A stretch of DNA of 64,000 bases from Rhodococcus oxybenzonivorans (GTDB taxonomy: Bacteria > Actinomycetota > Actinomycetes > Mycobacteriales > Mycobacteriaceae), in NCBI RefSeq assembly GCF_003130705.1, contig NZ_CP021355.1, forward strand, positions 434,001-498,000, given 5' to 3'. The notes under the pieces were generated by a model, which saw only the letters and a program-made list of their open reading frames with translations, did not search any database and was not told where the DNA came from. The translations under genes were made by a program, and so were the position numbers. Below, piece after piece: positions 43,511 to 52,139 of the stretch (its first letter is position 1; each line of letters begins with the position of its first letter).

Positions 43511-43911
43511 GCCGCATAGCTCTGGTTGTGAAAGCGGTAGCAGGCCGCTAACTCTTCCACTGGCGGGTCAAACCTTGTGTTGGCATTCTTCGTCTCTCCG
43601 CCGCGTTTGGTTGTGGGTGGTGGATATCTTATGTGCTGTCAACGGTTGGACCGGTCAGCCAAGCCGGGTCGTTGCTGTCCCGCCCGATCGGGCGGTTGAG
43701 ATGATAGCTCAGACAGCACGTTGTCAAGGTCTCGGCCCGGGTGTTACTGCCGGTTCGGCGGAACCGGGCGTGGTTGCAGAACTAGGTCGTGACGGTCGGG
43801 AGTCCGAAACCGTGACCAACAGTCCATCTCCAGTACAACTGAACGGCTGGGATTCTCGTCCGCCAGCCAGGCCGAACCGGCCGTGGCGCCGGTCAATACG
43901 GTGGGCAGTTC
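43511..43911. other. 401-bp leader region upstream of the large operon
   Basis: No gene recognised. GTGCTGTC (43624) and GACAGCAC (43712) form inverted 8-bp repeats 80 bp apart; TATGTGCTGTC also occurs at 42180 on the other side of the IS110 gene, so these may mark the element's borders. Confidence 0.35.
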
Positions 43912-43967
43912 TTGACAGCCCCGGGGACGCCTGATAGAAAAGGTATCGACCGACCGGACGGGCGAAC
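43912..43967 (+). promoter_or_regulatory. Promoter with GACCGAC operator (class B, copy 2) for the 44-57 kb operon
   Basis: TTGACA (43912-43917), 17-bp spacer, TAGAAA (43935-43940), then GACCGACCGGACGGGCGAAC (43948-43967), 14 bp before the first gene. The inner GACCGGACGGGCG matches 12 of 13 positions of the site upstream of the TetR gene (60273-60288). Confidence 0.7.
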
Positions 43968-43981
43968 GGAGAATATAGAAC

Positions 43982-45277
43982 ATGAGTGTCCCAGACAGTG
44001 ACGTGTGGAACGCGGTGGAAACGGTCGACCGGTCCGAGCTGATCGCGAAACAAAATGCGGTTCTGCCGGAACGAATCGAGAAAGCCTACGTAGAGGGCGG
44101 TCTCTACCGGAAAATGTACGATGCCGCCGGAGTCTCGCCAGGCGACTACGGCTCCCGCGCCGATCTCGGCCGGCTTCCGCTGGTCTCGAAGGACATGGTC
44201 CGCGCCTTCCGGGCGGAGACCGGCGACCCCTACGGTGGGTTGTCCTCGGGTGTGGTTCCGGGCGCCTCGATCAGCCATGGCTCGGGCACGTCCGGCACCC
44301 CGACGCTACAGGTCAGCTCGCCCGCCGATCGGGAGACGGTGGCCGACGAGCTGGCGTCGATGTTCTGGATGGCCGGGGCGCGCGAGGGGACGCGGATTTT
44401 GACTATGCAGAATTTCGGCGTCCGGGTCGAGCTCACCCTACCGTTGGCCGCGTTCAAGATCGGCGCGGTGCACATCCTGCCCGACCTCGGCTCAGCCTCG
44501 GTCGACCAGCTGGAGTTCCTGCGCCCGGAGGTCACCTGGGCCTATCCGGGCTGGCTTGACGGCCTCTCGGCTGCCGCGGCCAAGTCGGGTCGCAAACTGG
44601 ACGCGGTGCTGGACTCCCTGGAGACGCTGTGGTGGGGCGGGCGGTACCTGTCGCCGCTGAAGCGGTCCCGGCTGCAGGAGCAGGTCGGCGCCACCATCTA
44701 CGAGATGGGCGGGATGGGCGACGTCGGCCTGCACACGAGCTCGTGCTCCGCCCAGGACGGCATGCACATCCGCGAGGATCTGTTCGTCGTGGAGACCATC
44801 GATCCCGACTCCGGACAGCCGTTGACCGACGGGAGTCCGGGCGAGCTGGTGTTCACCTCGCTCTGGGATGAGGGCATGAATCACGTCCGCTGGCGTTCCG
44901 ACGACATCGGCATGGTCAAGAGCGAGCCGTGCTCGTGCGGACGCACCTCGGCCCGCATCTTCCAGCTGGGCCGGGTCTGGGAGCGCACGGTCGTGGACGG
45001 CGTGCTGGTGATGCCAGGGCAGGTCGATGACATCCTCTACGACGTCACCGAGCAGGACGTCCCGTTCCAGCTGGTGCGCAGCGCCGACGGCAGCAGGCCC
45101 GCTTTCCTGCGGGTCGCCGTACCCAGCGATGGCGGCGTGAGCGTGGACGATCTCGGTGCGACCGTGTGTTCCCGGCTCGGTGTCGAGCTCGAAGTGCGAG
45201 CGACAACGACCGAGGAACTGGTCGGTTCGGCCGGCGCCAAATATGCCCACAAATACGCCCAGGTGAAGGACGAATAG
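43982..45277 (+). CDS. PaaK-like acyl/aryl-CoA ligase
   Basis: 431 residues, phenylacetate-CoA-ligase branch of the adenylating enzymes. N-terminus ELIAKQNAVLPERIEKAY, phosphate loop ISHGSGTSGTPTL (residues 97-109), YEMGGMGDVG (A5 position), GELVFTSLWDEGMNHVRWRS, then CSCGRTSARIFQLGR and GVLVMPGQVDDILY as in PaaK hinge regions. It would activate a carboxylic acid, possibly aromatic, to a CoA thioester. First gene of the operon, 14 bp after the operator. A relic of a related gene is at 23447-23530. Confidence 0.85.
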   Translation: MSVPDSDVWNAVETVDRSELIAKQNAVLPERIEKAYVEGGLYRKMYDAAGVSPGDYGSRADLGRLPLVSKDMVRAFRAETGDPYGGLSSGVVPGASISHGSGTSGTPTLQVSSPADRETVADELASMFWMAGAREGTRILTMQNFGVRVELTLPLAAFKIGAVHILPDLGSASVDQLEFLRPEVTWAYPGWLDGLSAAAAKSGRKLDAVLDSLETLWWGGRYLSPLKRSRLQEQVGATIYEMGGMGDVGLHTSSCSAQDGMHIREDLFVVETIDPDSGQPLTDGSPGELVFTSLWDEGMNHVRWRSDDIGMVKSEPCSCGRTSARIFQLGRVWERTVVDGVLVMPGQVDDILYDVTEQDVPFQLVRSADGSRPAFLRVAVPSDGGVSVDDLGATVCSRLGVELEVRATTTEELVGSAGAKYAHKYAQVKDE

Positions 45278-45279
45278 TC

Positions 45280-46887
45280 ATGCCCAGCAACGCGATAGAA
45301 ACCGCCCGGGCCGCCATCGTGGCGCCCGAGGGCACTGGCATGGGCCGCCTGACGCTAACCGACATCGCCGAGGAACATGCGCGCAGCCGCCCGAACGAGA
45401 TGGCGGCGATCTGCCAGCAGCACCGGATCACCTACGCCGAGCTCAATGTGCGCGCCAACCGTCTGGCCGCGTGGTTGCTCGCCCAGAACGTGGCGCCGGG
45501 TGATCGTATCCTGTGGCTCGGGCAGAACTGCCACCGGATTCTGGAGGGCATCTTGGCTGCCGCGAAGATCGGTGCCGTGTTCTGCCCGGCCAACTGGCGG
45601 GGCAGCGCGGAGGAATTTGCGTTCGTGCTCGAGGACCTGCAGCCGACCGTGGTGTTCTGGCAGGAGACCGAGGTCGGCGACAAGACGCGCGCGGCCCGCG
45701 GTTCGGTATCGGTGAATGCGGTGTGGGTGCGGCACGACACCGACGAGCCGGGCGGATACGAAGACGTTCTGCGGTCTGGGTCCGGTGACCACGCTTACGG
45801 GGAGGCGGACCCGGACGCGCCGGTCCTGCTGCTGTACACCGCCGCCTGGGAAGGCAAGCCCAACGGTGCGATGATCCCGCACCGCGCGATCATCGCGCAC
45901 AACCTGATATGGGCCTGGCTCTCGGATATCGATCCAGCTTACTGCTATCTCAATTGTGGTCCGCTTTTCCACGTGGCCACGATGTATCCAATGATGGCCA
46001 CGTTCCACATGGGTGGCAAAAACGTCTTCCTGTCCCGTGCCGATCCTCGTGAGATCTGCGAAACCGTGGACCGGGAACGGTGCAACGGGGCGTTTATCAT
46101 CGAGCCGACGATCTCGAAGATTCTCGCGCTCGACGATCTCGAGAGGTACGACCTGCACTCGCTCAAGGTGTGGCCGACGCTCAACCCCGAGTGGGTCCAG
46201 ATCACCTCGCCGGACGCCAGCCTGTGGGGACGGGGCGGCGCCACAGGCTACGGCCAGACCGAGTGCATGGGGCTGCTCACTGCGGCCGGTCTCGGCGGGC
46301 AGGGGGCGCACGGGCGGCCTGTTCCCGGCGTGCAGGTCCGCCTGCTCACCCCGGGCGGCGACGAGGTGGGTGTGGGTGAGGTCGGCGAGATCAGCGCCCG
46401 GGGCCTGACCGTCATGGTCGGCTACCACAACCGGCCGGAACTGAACGCGCGTCGCTTCGAGAACGGCTGGTACCGGACCGGGGACCTGGGCCGGCGCGAG
46501 CCCGACGGCTCACTGTCGTTCGTTGGCCCCCGAGGCCGCATGGTCAAGTCGGGGGCGGAGAACATCTACGTCGCCGAGGTCGAGGTCTGCATCGCCACGC
46601 ATCCGGACGTGCAGGAGGTCGGCATCATCGGCGTCCCGGACGAGCAGTGGGGGCAGCGGGTCACGGCCATCGTGGTGGCCGACCCGGCAGCCGGGGTGAC
46701 CGAGACCGCCGTCATCGAGCACTGCCGGACCCGGCTGGCCACCTACAAGAAGCCCTCCGTCGTGGTGATCCGGCCGCAGCCGTTACCCCGCACAGGTGCC
46801 GGGATCGACTACGACGCGCTGGACGAGCAGTACGGCGGTGGGGGCTACCCGGGTTCCGAGCAATTCCGCCGGAACGCGCGCTTCTGA
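45280..46887 (+). CDS. Acyl-CoA synthetase homologue with altered active-site motifs
   Basis: 535 residues, ANL fold throughout (LTLTDIAEEHARSRPNEMAA, ATGYGQTECMGLL, NGWYRTGDLGRREPDGSLSF, MVKSGAENIYVAEVE). The phosphate loop, normally YTSGTTGxPKGA, reads YTAAWEGKPNGA (186-197), and the C-terminal acylation motif, normally TGxGKI, reads RTGAGIDYDAL (504-514) with the catalytic lysine absent. I recall a mycobacterial subfamily with a TAAFxGxPNGA loop, so the change is probably ancestral, not damage. It may bind an acyl-CoA or acid without normal ligase chemistry. It begins two bases after the PaaK-like gene. Confidence 0.8.
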   Translation: MPSNAIETARAAIVAPEGTGMGRLTLTDIAEEHARSRPNEMAAICQQHRITYAELNVRANRLAAWLLAQNVAPGDRILWLGQNCHRILEGILAAAKIGAVFCPANWRGSAEEFAFVLEDLQPTVVFWQETEVGDKTRAARGSVSVNAVWVRHDTDEPGGYEDVLRSGSGDHAYGEADPDAPVLLLYTAAWEGKPNGAMIPHRAIIAHNLIWAWLSDIDPAYCYLNCGPLFHVATMYPMMATFHMGGKNVFLSRADPREICETVDRERCNGAFIIEPTISKILALDDLERYDLHSLKVWPTLNPEWVQITSPDASLWGRGGATGYGQTECMGLLTAAGLGGQGAHGRPVPGVQVRLLTPGGDEVGVGEVGEISARGLTVMVGYHNRPELNARRFENGWYRTGDLGRREPDGSLSFVGPRGRMVKSGAENIYVAEVEVCIATHPDVQEVGIIGVPDEQWGQRVTAIVVADPAAGVTETAVIEHCRTRLATYKKPSVVVIRPQPLPRTGAGIDYDALDEQYGGGGYPGSEQFRRNARF

Positions 46888-46909
46888 TGACCTTCGAGGA
46901 GGTGGATTG

Positions 46910-47335
46910 ATGACCCTCAAGACCGAATACCGGAACGGTCCGGTTCCTTGTGACGTTCCGGTCGAACGCCCGTACTGGGAAAGCTGCCGCGAGCACGTGA
47001 TGCGTATCCAGGCGTGCGACGCCTGCGGCAACTACCGGTTCTATCCCGGCTATGTCTGCGATCGGTGCGGCAGCACCGCGCTGACCTGGACTCCCGTCAG
47101 CGGCCGGGGCGAGGTGCACACGTTCAGCATCGTGCACCGTCCCGCCGCGGGATTCGCCGACAGCCCCTATGCGTGGGCGCTCATCGAACTCGAAGAAGGC
47201 GCCGTGATGGCGTCGAACGTCGTCGGCTGCCCGGTCGAAGACATCCATATCGGCATGGCGGTCGAGGTGGTCTACGACGACCTCACCGCGGAGTGGACCG
47301 TGCCCAGGTTCCGGCCGTCGGAGAAAGGGGCCTAG
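46910..47335 (+). CDS. DUF35 OB-fold protein with zinc ribbon
   Basis: 141 residues. An N-terminal helix region (VERPYWESCREHVMRIQACD) leads into a rubredoxin-like zinc ribbon CDACGNYRFYPGYVCDRCGS with two CxxC pairs, followed by an OB-fold (GRGEVHTFSIVHR, YAWALIELEEGA). These proteins pair with thiolase-like proteins encoded next door and complete their active site, as with ChsH2/Ltp2 in steroid side-chain removal. GAGGAGG precedes the ATG; two bases separate it from the partner gene. Confidence 0.87.
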   Translation: MTLKTEYRNGPVPCDVPVERPYWESCREHVMRIQACDACGNYRFYPGYVCDRCGSTALTWTPVSGRGEVHTFSIVHRPAAGFADSPYAWALIELEEGAVMASNVVGCPVEDIHIGMAVEVVYDDLTAEWTVPRFRPSEKGA

Positions 47336-47337
47336 CA

Positions 47338-48552
47338 GTGGCTGAGGAACTCGCCGTCATTGTCGGGACCGGGACCACGCGGTTCGCCCGCGTCCGCCCG
47401 GATACCGACCAGCTCGGCCTGATGGTCGAGGCATCGCTCGCAGCAATTGAGGATGCGGGCCTGAAGACGACCGACATCGACGGCATCGTGGCTTACGGCG
47501 GCAACATCGACGACCGCCTGGAAATCCAGATGAGCGAGCATCTAGGTCTCTACGAGACGCCGGTGTTCGCCTCGATAGACGCCGGCGGCGGAGGGTCCGG
47601 GCACCACGTCGAGTTCGCCCGCCACGCGCTGCGCCGGGGCCGGGCCCGACACATCCTGTGCGTCACCGGCTTCCAGGAAAGCTCGTGGGGCAAGCCCACC
47701 AAACACGCCAGCGGCTCGGTCGAGGACCTGGCTGGCGCCTCTGGCACCAGCGGCCCGACCGCGCACTTCGTCAATACCGAGCGCCCCTATGGCGGCACGC
47801 TGCCGGCGCACTACGGCGCGATCGCCCAGCGGCACATGCACCAGTACGGCACCACGCCCGAGCACCTGGCTGCCGTGGCACACGCCATCCGGGCCAACGG
47901 TTCGCTCAACCCTGAGGCGATCAACCGGAATGCGCCGAGCATCGAGGAGATCCTGGCCTCACCGATGATCTCCACCCCACTGACCAAGCTGATGTGTTGC
48001 CTGATCAACGACGGTGCCGCCGCGTTTGTCATGACCACGGCCGACCGGGCGCGGGACCTACCCCACAAGCCGGTCTACGTGCTGGGCACGGGCGCCGGGG
48101 CGCTGGGTTACTCGCCCAACATCCTGGCCAAGGGCAGCAACGGCTACGACCTGGTCAACACCATGGGCAAGGTCGCGGCCGACGAGGCGTTCAAGGAGGG
48201 CGGGCTGAAGCCCAGCGATGTCGACGTGGTCACCCTGTGCGACAACTTCGCCATCACCCCGCTGTTGGCGCTGGAGGACTACGGCTTCTGCGCCAAGGGC
48301 GAGGGCGGTGACTTCGTCGGGGACGGGAGCAGGTTGAAGATCGGCGGCGAGTTGCCGGTCAATCCGCACGGTGGCTGGCTCTCGTGCAGCCATGCCGGCA
48401 TCTTCCACACGAACCTGGTCGAGGCGGTGCGCCAGCTCCAGGGAGTGTGCGGCGAGCGCCAGGTCGACGGGGCCGAGGTCGCCCTGCACGGCGCCAACGG
48501 CGGCTCGTTGAACACCCACTCCTGCGTGCTGCTGGCGAACGGGGCGTCATGA
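47338..48552 (+). CDS. Thiolase-fold lipid-transfer-type protein, probable retro-aldolase subunit (Ltp2-like)
   Basis: 404 residues, thiolase fold: VIVGTGTTRFAR, LGLMVEASLAAIEDAGLKTT, DIDGIVAYGG. The position of the nucleophilic Cys reads SIDAGGGGSGHHVEFA, so no acyl-enzyme can form. The C-terminal half has CDNFAITPLLALEDYGFCAK, NPHGGWLSCSHAG. Cys-less thiolase homologues with a DUF35 partner are retro-aldolases on CoA esters in sterol degradation, and that is the likeliest role here. GTG start; the stop overlaps the next gene (ATGA). Confidence 0.82.
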   Translation: MAEELAVIVGTGTTRFARVRPDTDQLGLMVEASLAAIEDAGLKTTDIDGIVAYGGNIDDRLEIQMSEHLGLYETPVFASIDAGGGGSGHHVEFARHALRRGRARHILCVTGFQESSWGKPTKHASGSVEDLAGASGTSGPTAHFVNTERPYGGTLPAHYGAIAQRHMHQYGTTPEHLAAVAHAIRANGSLNPEAINRNAPSIEEILASPMISTPLTKLMCCLINDGAAAFVMTTADRARDLPHKPVYVLGTGAGALGYSPNILAKGSNGYDLVNTMGKVAADEAFKEGGLKPSDVDVVTLCDNFAITPLLALEDYGFCAKGEGGDFVGDGSRLKIGGELPVNPHGGWLSCSHAGIFHTNLVEAVRQLQGVCGERQVDGAEVALHGANGGSLNTHSCVLLANGAS

Positions 48553-49451
48553 CCCCGGCCGTGGACGCGACACGTATGAGGATCCCCAGCGGCGACGTGA
48601 CGCTGGTGGCCGATGCATTCGGCGACCCGGGCGACATCCCTGTGGTTCTGCTGCACGGCGGCGGACAGACCCGCCATTCCTGGCGGGACACCGCCGCCGC
48701 GCTGGCCAAGGCGGGGTGGTACGCCGTCGCGGTCGACCAGCGCGGACACGGCGAGAGCGGCTGGTCCTCGGACCGTCGCTACGACCTGCAGCGATTCGCA
48801 GCGGATGTGGTCAGCGTCGCCGACCATATCGGCCGGCCACCGGTTCTGGTCGGGGCCTCGCTCGGCGGTAACGCCGCGCTGTCCGCGCTGGGCCGCTACC
48901 CGGAGCTGGCGCTCGGGCTGGTGATGGTCGACGTCTCGCCGTTCCTGCAACCGAAGGGACGAGAACGGATCCTGGGGTTCATGACCGGTTACCCGGCCGG
49001 CTTCGCCTCATTGGATGAGGTGGCCGACGCGGTCGCCGCCTACCTGCCGCACCGGCCCCGCCCGCGCAACCTGGAAGGGCTGCGCAAGAACCTGCGTGAG
49101 CGTGACGGACGGCTCTTCTGGCACTGGGATCCCGAGTTGATGCGGAGGCAGACCGACGACGCGGTCCAGCGGGACGTCCTGCTGGACCCGGCCCGCCTCG
49201 GCGCGGCGGCCAACTCGCTGCGGATTCCCACCTTGCTGGTGCGTGGGGCTGAGTCGGACGTGCTGAGTCAGCAGGACGCGCGGCGATTCCTCGAGCTCGT
49301 GCCGCACGTCGACTTCCGTGAGGTGGCCGGCGCCCATCACATGGTCGCCGGTGATGACAACACGGCATTTGGCTCGGTACTCGACGAATTCCTGCAACAG
49401 AGGATACGTCGCAGATATGAGCTGCTCGCTGAACAGAAGCCCGACAACTGA
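48549..49451 (+). CDS. Alpha/beta hydrolase
   Basis: 300 residues. Oxyanion region VVLLHGGGQTRHSWRDTA, DQRGHGES, nucleophile elbow GASLGG (Ser104), a cap domain (about residues 130-215), acid region LLVRGAESDVLS and His in VAGAHHMVAGDD. The triad is complete. In a pathway with a Baeyer-Villiger enzyme it could open a lactone or ester; it could also hydrolyse a CoA thioester or a C-C bond. Translationally coupled to the thiolase-like gene. Confidence 0.82.
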   Translation: MTPAVDATRMRIPSGDVTLVADAFGDPGDIPVVLLHGGGQTRHSWRDTAAALAKAGWYAVAVDQRGHGESGWSSDRRYDLQRFAADVVSVADHIGRPPVLVGASLGGNAALSALGRYPELALGLVMVDVSPFLQPKGRERILGFMTGYPAGFASLDEVADAVAAYLPHRPRPRNLEGLRKNLRERDGRLFWHWDPELMRRQTDDAVQRDVLLDPARLGAAANSLRIPTLLVRGAESDVLSQQDARRFLELVPHVDFREVAGAHHMVAGDDNTAFGSVLDEFLQQRIRRRYELLAEQKPDN

Positions 49452-49485
49452 GGTTTCTCAAACACAATCAACAGGGAAGGTCACA

Positions 49486-50427
49486 GTGTCTGGCGATAGA
49501 TGGTTGAAGAGGTTCTTCCGCGAGTTGGAAGGCGCCGGGGTGAAGCCGATGCACGAGGGTAGCCCGGACGCGGCCCGCGCGCAGATTCGAGATGTGGCGA
49601 TGCTGAACGGAATCGGTCCCGTGATGCACCGGGTGACCGATGACAGCGTTGCGGTGGCGGGCGGCGGATCGGTTCCGGTCCGGATCTTGGTGCCTGTGGC
49701 GCGGCCCCGAGCGGTGATCGTCTACTACCACGGCGGCGGCTGGATCGGCGGCTCTATCGACTCGTCGGAGACGATCGCCCGCAAGCTGGCCGAGCGCACG
49801 GCCAGTGCGTTCGTCCTGGTGGGCTACCGGCTGGCGCCGGAGAACCCGTACCCCGCCGCCGTCGAGGACGCGTACGCGGCGTTGCAATGGGTGTCGAGCC
49901 GGCTGGGCGAGATCGCTGGTGGCGAGGTGCCGCTGATCGTGGCCGGGGACGACGCGGGCGGCAACCTCGCGGCTGTGGTCGCGCTGCGGGCCCGCGACCA
50001 GCACGGACCTTCGATCGACCGCCAGATCCTGGTCTGCCCGATTCTGGGCTTCGAGGCCGATCGGTCCACCCCGCTGGACGGCGAGAACCTGTGGGTCGGC
50101 CCCGAGACGATCGAATGGTTCTGGGAGCAGTACCTGCCCGACGGCGGCCGGGACCAGGCGCACGCGTCGCCGTTGCTGGCGACCGATCTCGGCGGCCTGC
50201 CGCCGGCCATTGTGGTGACGGCCGAGCACTCGCCGGCCCGGGCCGGCGCCGAGCAGTACGCGCAGCGGCTGCGGCAGGCCGGCGTCGCTGTCGATCTCCA
50301 GCTTTACCACGGGCAGATTCACGGCTTTTTCAACACGCTCATGCTGCCCCAGGGCGAGCGGGCCTTCCAGCAGGTCATCAAAGCCATCCGAGCACGTTCC
50401 GTTAGGCCGGCTCCGTCGACGCTCTGA
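49486..50427 (+). CDS. HSL-family alpha/beta hydrolase fold protein lacking the serine nucleophile
   Basis: 313 residues of the hormone-sensitive-lipase type. The oxyanion motif YYHGGGWIGGS and GYRLAPENPYPAAVEDAYAA are standard. The nucleophile elbow, normally GDSAGG, reads GDDAGG with Asp156 in the serine position, and the usual DPLRD acid segment reads AEHSPARAG. The His region HGQIHGFFN is kept. Such a protein should not be an ordinary esterase; it may be a binding protein or a lyase/dehydratase like plant HID-type relatives. GTG start with GGGAAGG upstream. Confidence 0.8.
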   Translation: MSGDRWLKRFFRELEGAGVKPMHEGSPDAARAQIRDVAMLNGIGPVMHRVTDDSVAVAGGGSVPVRILVPVARPRAVIVYYHGGGWIGGSIDSSETIARKLAERTASAFVLVGYRLAPENPYPAAVEDAYAALQWVSSRLGEIAGGEVPLIVAGDDAGGNLAAVVALRARDQHGPSIDRQILVCPILGFEADRSTPLDGENLWVGPETIEWFWEQYLPDGGRDQAHASPLLATDLGGLPPAIVVTAEHSPARAGAEQYAQRLRQAGVAVDLQLYHGQIHGFFNTLMLPQGERAFQQVIKAIRARSVRPAPSTL

Positions 50428-50452
50428 CGTCGGCGAGCAGAAGGAGGAAGTA

Positions 50453-52126
50453 ATGGCACTATCCACGCAACGACCCGTATCGGGCCGTTCCGGCGAGCCA
50501 GGCGCCTCGAGTACCGCCACGTATGACGCGGTGGTGATCGGGGCGGGCTTCTCCGGGCTCTACGCGCTGCACCGGCTGCGTGACACGCTGGGCCTGTCGG
50601 TCCGCGTGTTCGAGGAGGGCGGAGGAGTGGGCGGCACGTGGTACTGGAACCGTTATCCCGGCGCCCGATGCGACTCCGAGAGCTACGTGTACTGCTATTC
50701 CTTCTCGAAGGAGCTGTCTCAGGAATGGCAGTGGTCCGGCCGTTATCCCGAGCAGCACGAGCTATCGGCCTATCTCGAGCACGTGGCCGACCGGTTCGAG
50801 CTGCGACGCGACATCGAGCTGAACACCCGGGTCACCTCGGCCCACTGGTGCGAGGACCGCGCGCACTGGGAGGTCGAGACCGACCGGGGCGAACGGGTCA
50901 CCGCGCAGTACCTGCTGACCGGGGTGGGACTGCTGGCGGCCAAGCGCTACGTGCCCCGGATCGAAGGTCTCGACTCCTTCGAGGGCGAGTGGCACCACAC
51001 CGGGCGGTGGCCGCAGCAGGGCGTCGACCTGCGCGGAAAGCGGGTCGGCATCATCGGCACCGGCTCGACCGGGGTGCAGGCCATCCCGGTGATCGCCAGG
51101 GACGCCGAACACCTGCACGTCTTCCAGCGCAGCCCGCAGTTCACGATTCCGGCCCGGCACGAGCTGGTCGACCGGGCCTTTCTGGACGACATCAAGGCCC
51201 ACTACGACGACGTCTGGCGCAAGACGCACTGGTCCGCCGGCGGGTTCCCATGGGAGCACAATGGTCTCTCAGCGCTGGAGGTGACCCCGGCCGAGCGGCA
51301 GGCGACCCTCGAGTGGCTGTGGGCGGAGGGCGGCTTCAAGTTCGTGTTCGGCTCGTACAAGGATTTGCTGGTCGACCGGCGGGCCAACGACTTCGTCTCG
51401 GAGTTCATCCGGTCCAAGATCCGCGAGCGAGTGAACGATCCCGCGGTCGCCGAAAAGCTGTTGCCGGTCGACCACCCGTTCGGCTCACGGCGCCCGATCG
51501 TGGACACCAACTACTTCGAGACCTACAACCGGGACAACGTCACGCTGGTCGACATCCGGGACAACCCGATCACGGAGATCACGCCCAAGGGAATCCGGAC
51601 CGAGGACGGTGACGTCGATCTCGACGTGATCGTGTTCGCCACCGGGTTCGACGCGGTGACCGGCCCGTTCTTCCGCATCGACATCCGGGGCAAGGACGGG
51701 CTCACGCTCAAGGAACACTGGAACGAAGGTCCCCGGTCCTACCTGGGCCTGGCCAACACCGGCTTCCCCAACCTGTTCACGATTTTCGGACCCGGATCGA
51801 CGTTCCCCAACGCACCGGTCGGCATCGAGCATCACGTGGACTGGATCGCGGACTGCATCCGTCACATGCGCCAGAATGGTGCGGACGTGGTCGAGGCCTC
51901 GCCCGAGGCCGAGGAAGCTTGGATGGACCGGCTGCGTGGGGAGGCGGACAAGACGCTCGTCCCGCTGGCCGACTCCTGGCTGACCGGCGCGAACATCCCC
52001 GGGAAACGCCGCCAGGTGCTGATCTTCATCGGGCACTTCGGCCACTACCGCAAGCTGGTCGACGCGGTGGCGACCAACGGCTACCAGGGATTCGAATTCG
52101 CCTCGCAGCGGGTGGTCACGGCATGA
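50453..52126 (+). CDS. Type I Baeyer-Villiger monooxygenase (FAD, NADPH)
   Basis: 557 residues. FAD fold AVVIGAGFSGLYALHRLRD, then GGGVGGTWYWNRYPGARCDSE, the family fingerprint FEGEWHHTGRWP (176-187, FxGxxxHxxxW), NADPH fold VGIIGTGSTGVQAIPVIA, and IVFATGFDAVTG. It resembles cyclohexanone/cyclopentanone-type enzymes and would convert a cyclic or linear ketone to a lactone or ester. Ketones could come from the SDRs elsewhere in the window, and the two adjacent alpha/beta hydrolases could act next. AAGGAGG precedes the ATG. Confidence 0.93.
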   Translation: MALSTQRPVSGRSGEPGASSTATYDAVVIGAGFSGLYALHRLRDTLGLSVRVFEEGGGVGGTWYWNRYPGARCDSESYVYCYSFSKELSQEWQWSGRYPEQHELSAYLEHVADRFELRRDIELNTRVTSAHWCEDRAHWEVETDRGERVTAQYLLTGVGLLAAKRYVPRIEGLDSFEGEWHHTGRWPQQGVDLRGKRVGIIGTGSTGVQAIPVIARDAEHLHVFQRSPQFTIPARHELVDRAFLDDIKAHYDDVWRKTHWSAGGFPWEHNGLSALEVTPAERQATLEWLWAEGGFKFVFGSYKDLLVDRRANDFVSEFIRSKIRERVNDPAVAEKLLPVDHPFGSRRPIVDTNYFETYNRDNVTLVDIRDNPITEITPKGIRTEDGDVDLDVIVFATGFDAVTGPFFRIDIRGKDGLTLKEHWNEGPRSYLGLANTGFPNLFTIFGPGSTFPNAPVGIEHHVDWIADCIRHMRQNGADVVEASPEAEEAWMDRLRGEADKTLVPLADSWLTGANIPGKRRQVLIFIGHFGHYRKLVDAVATNGYQGFEFASQRVVTA

Positions 52127-52139
52127 AGGTAGCCGGGTC

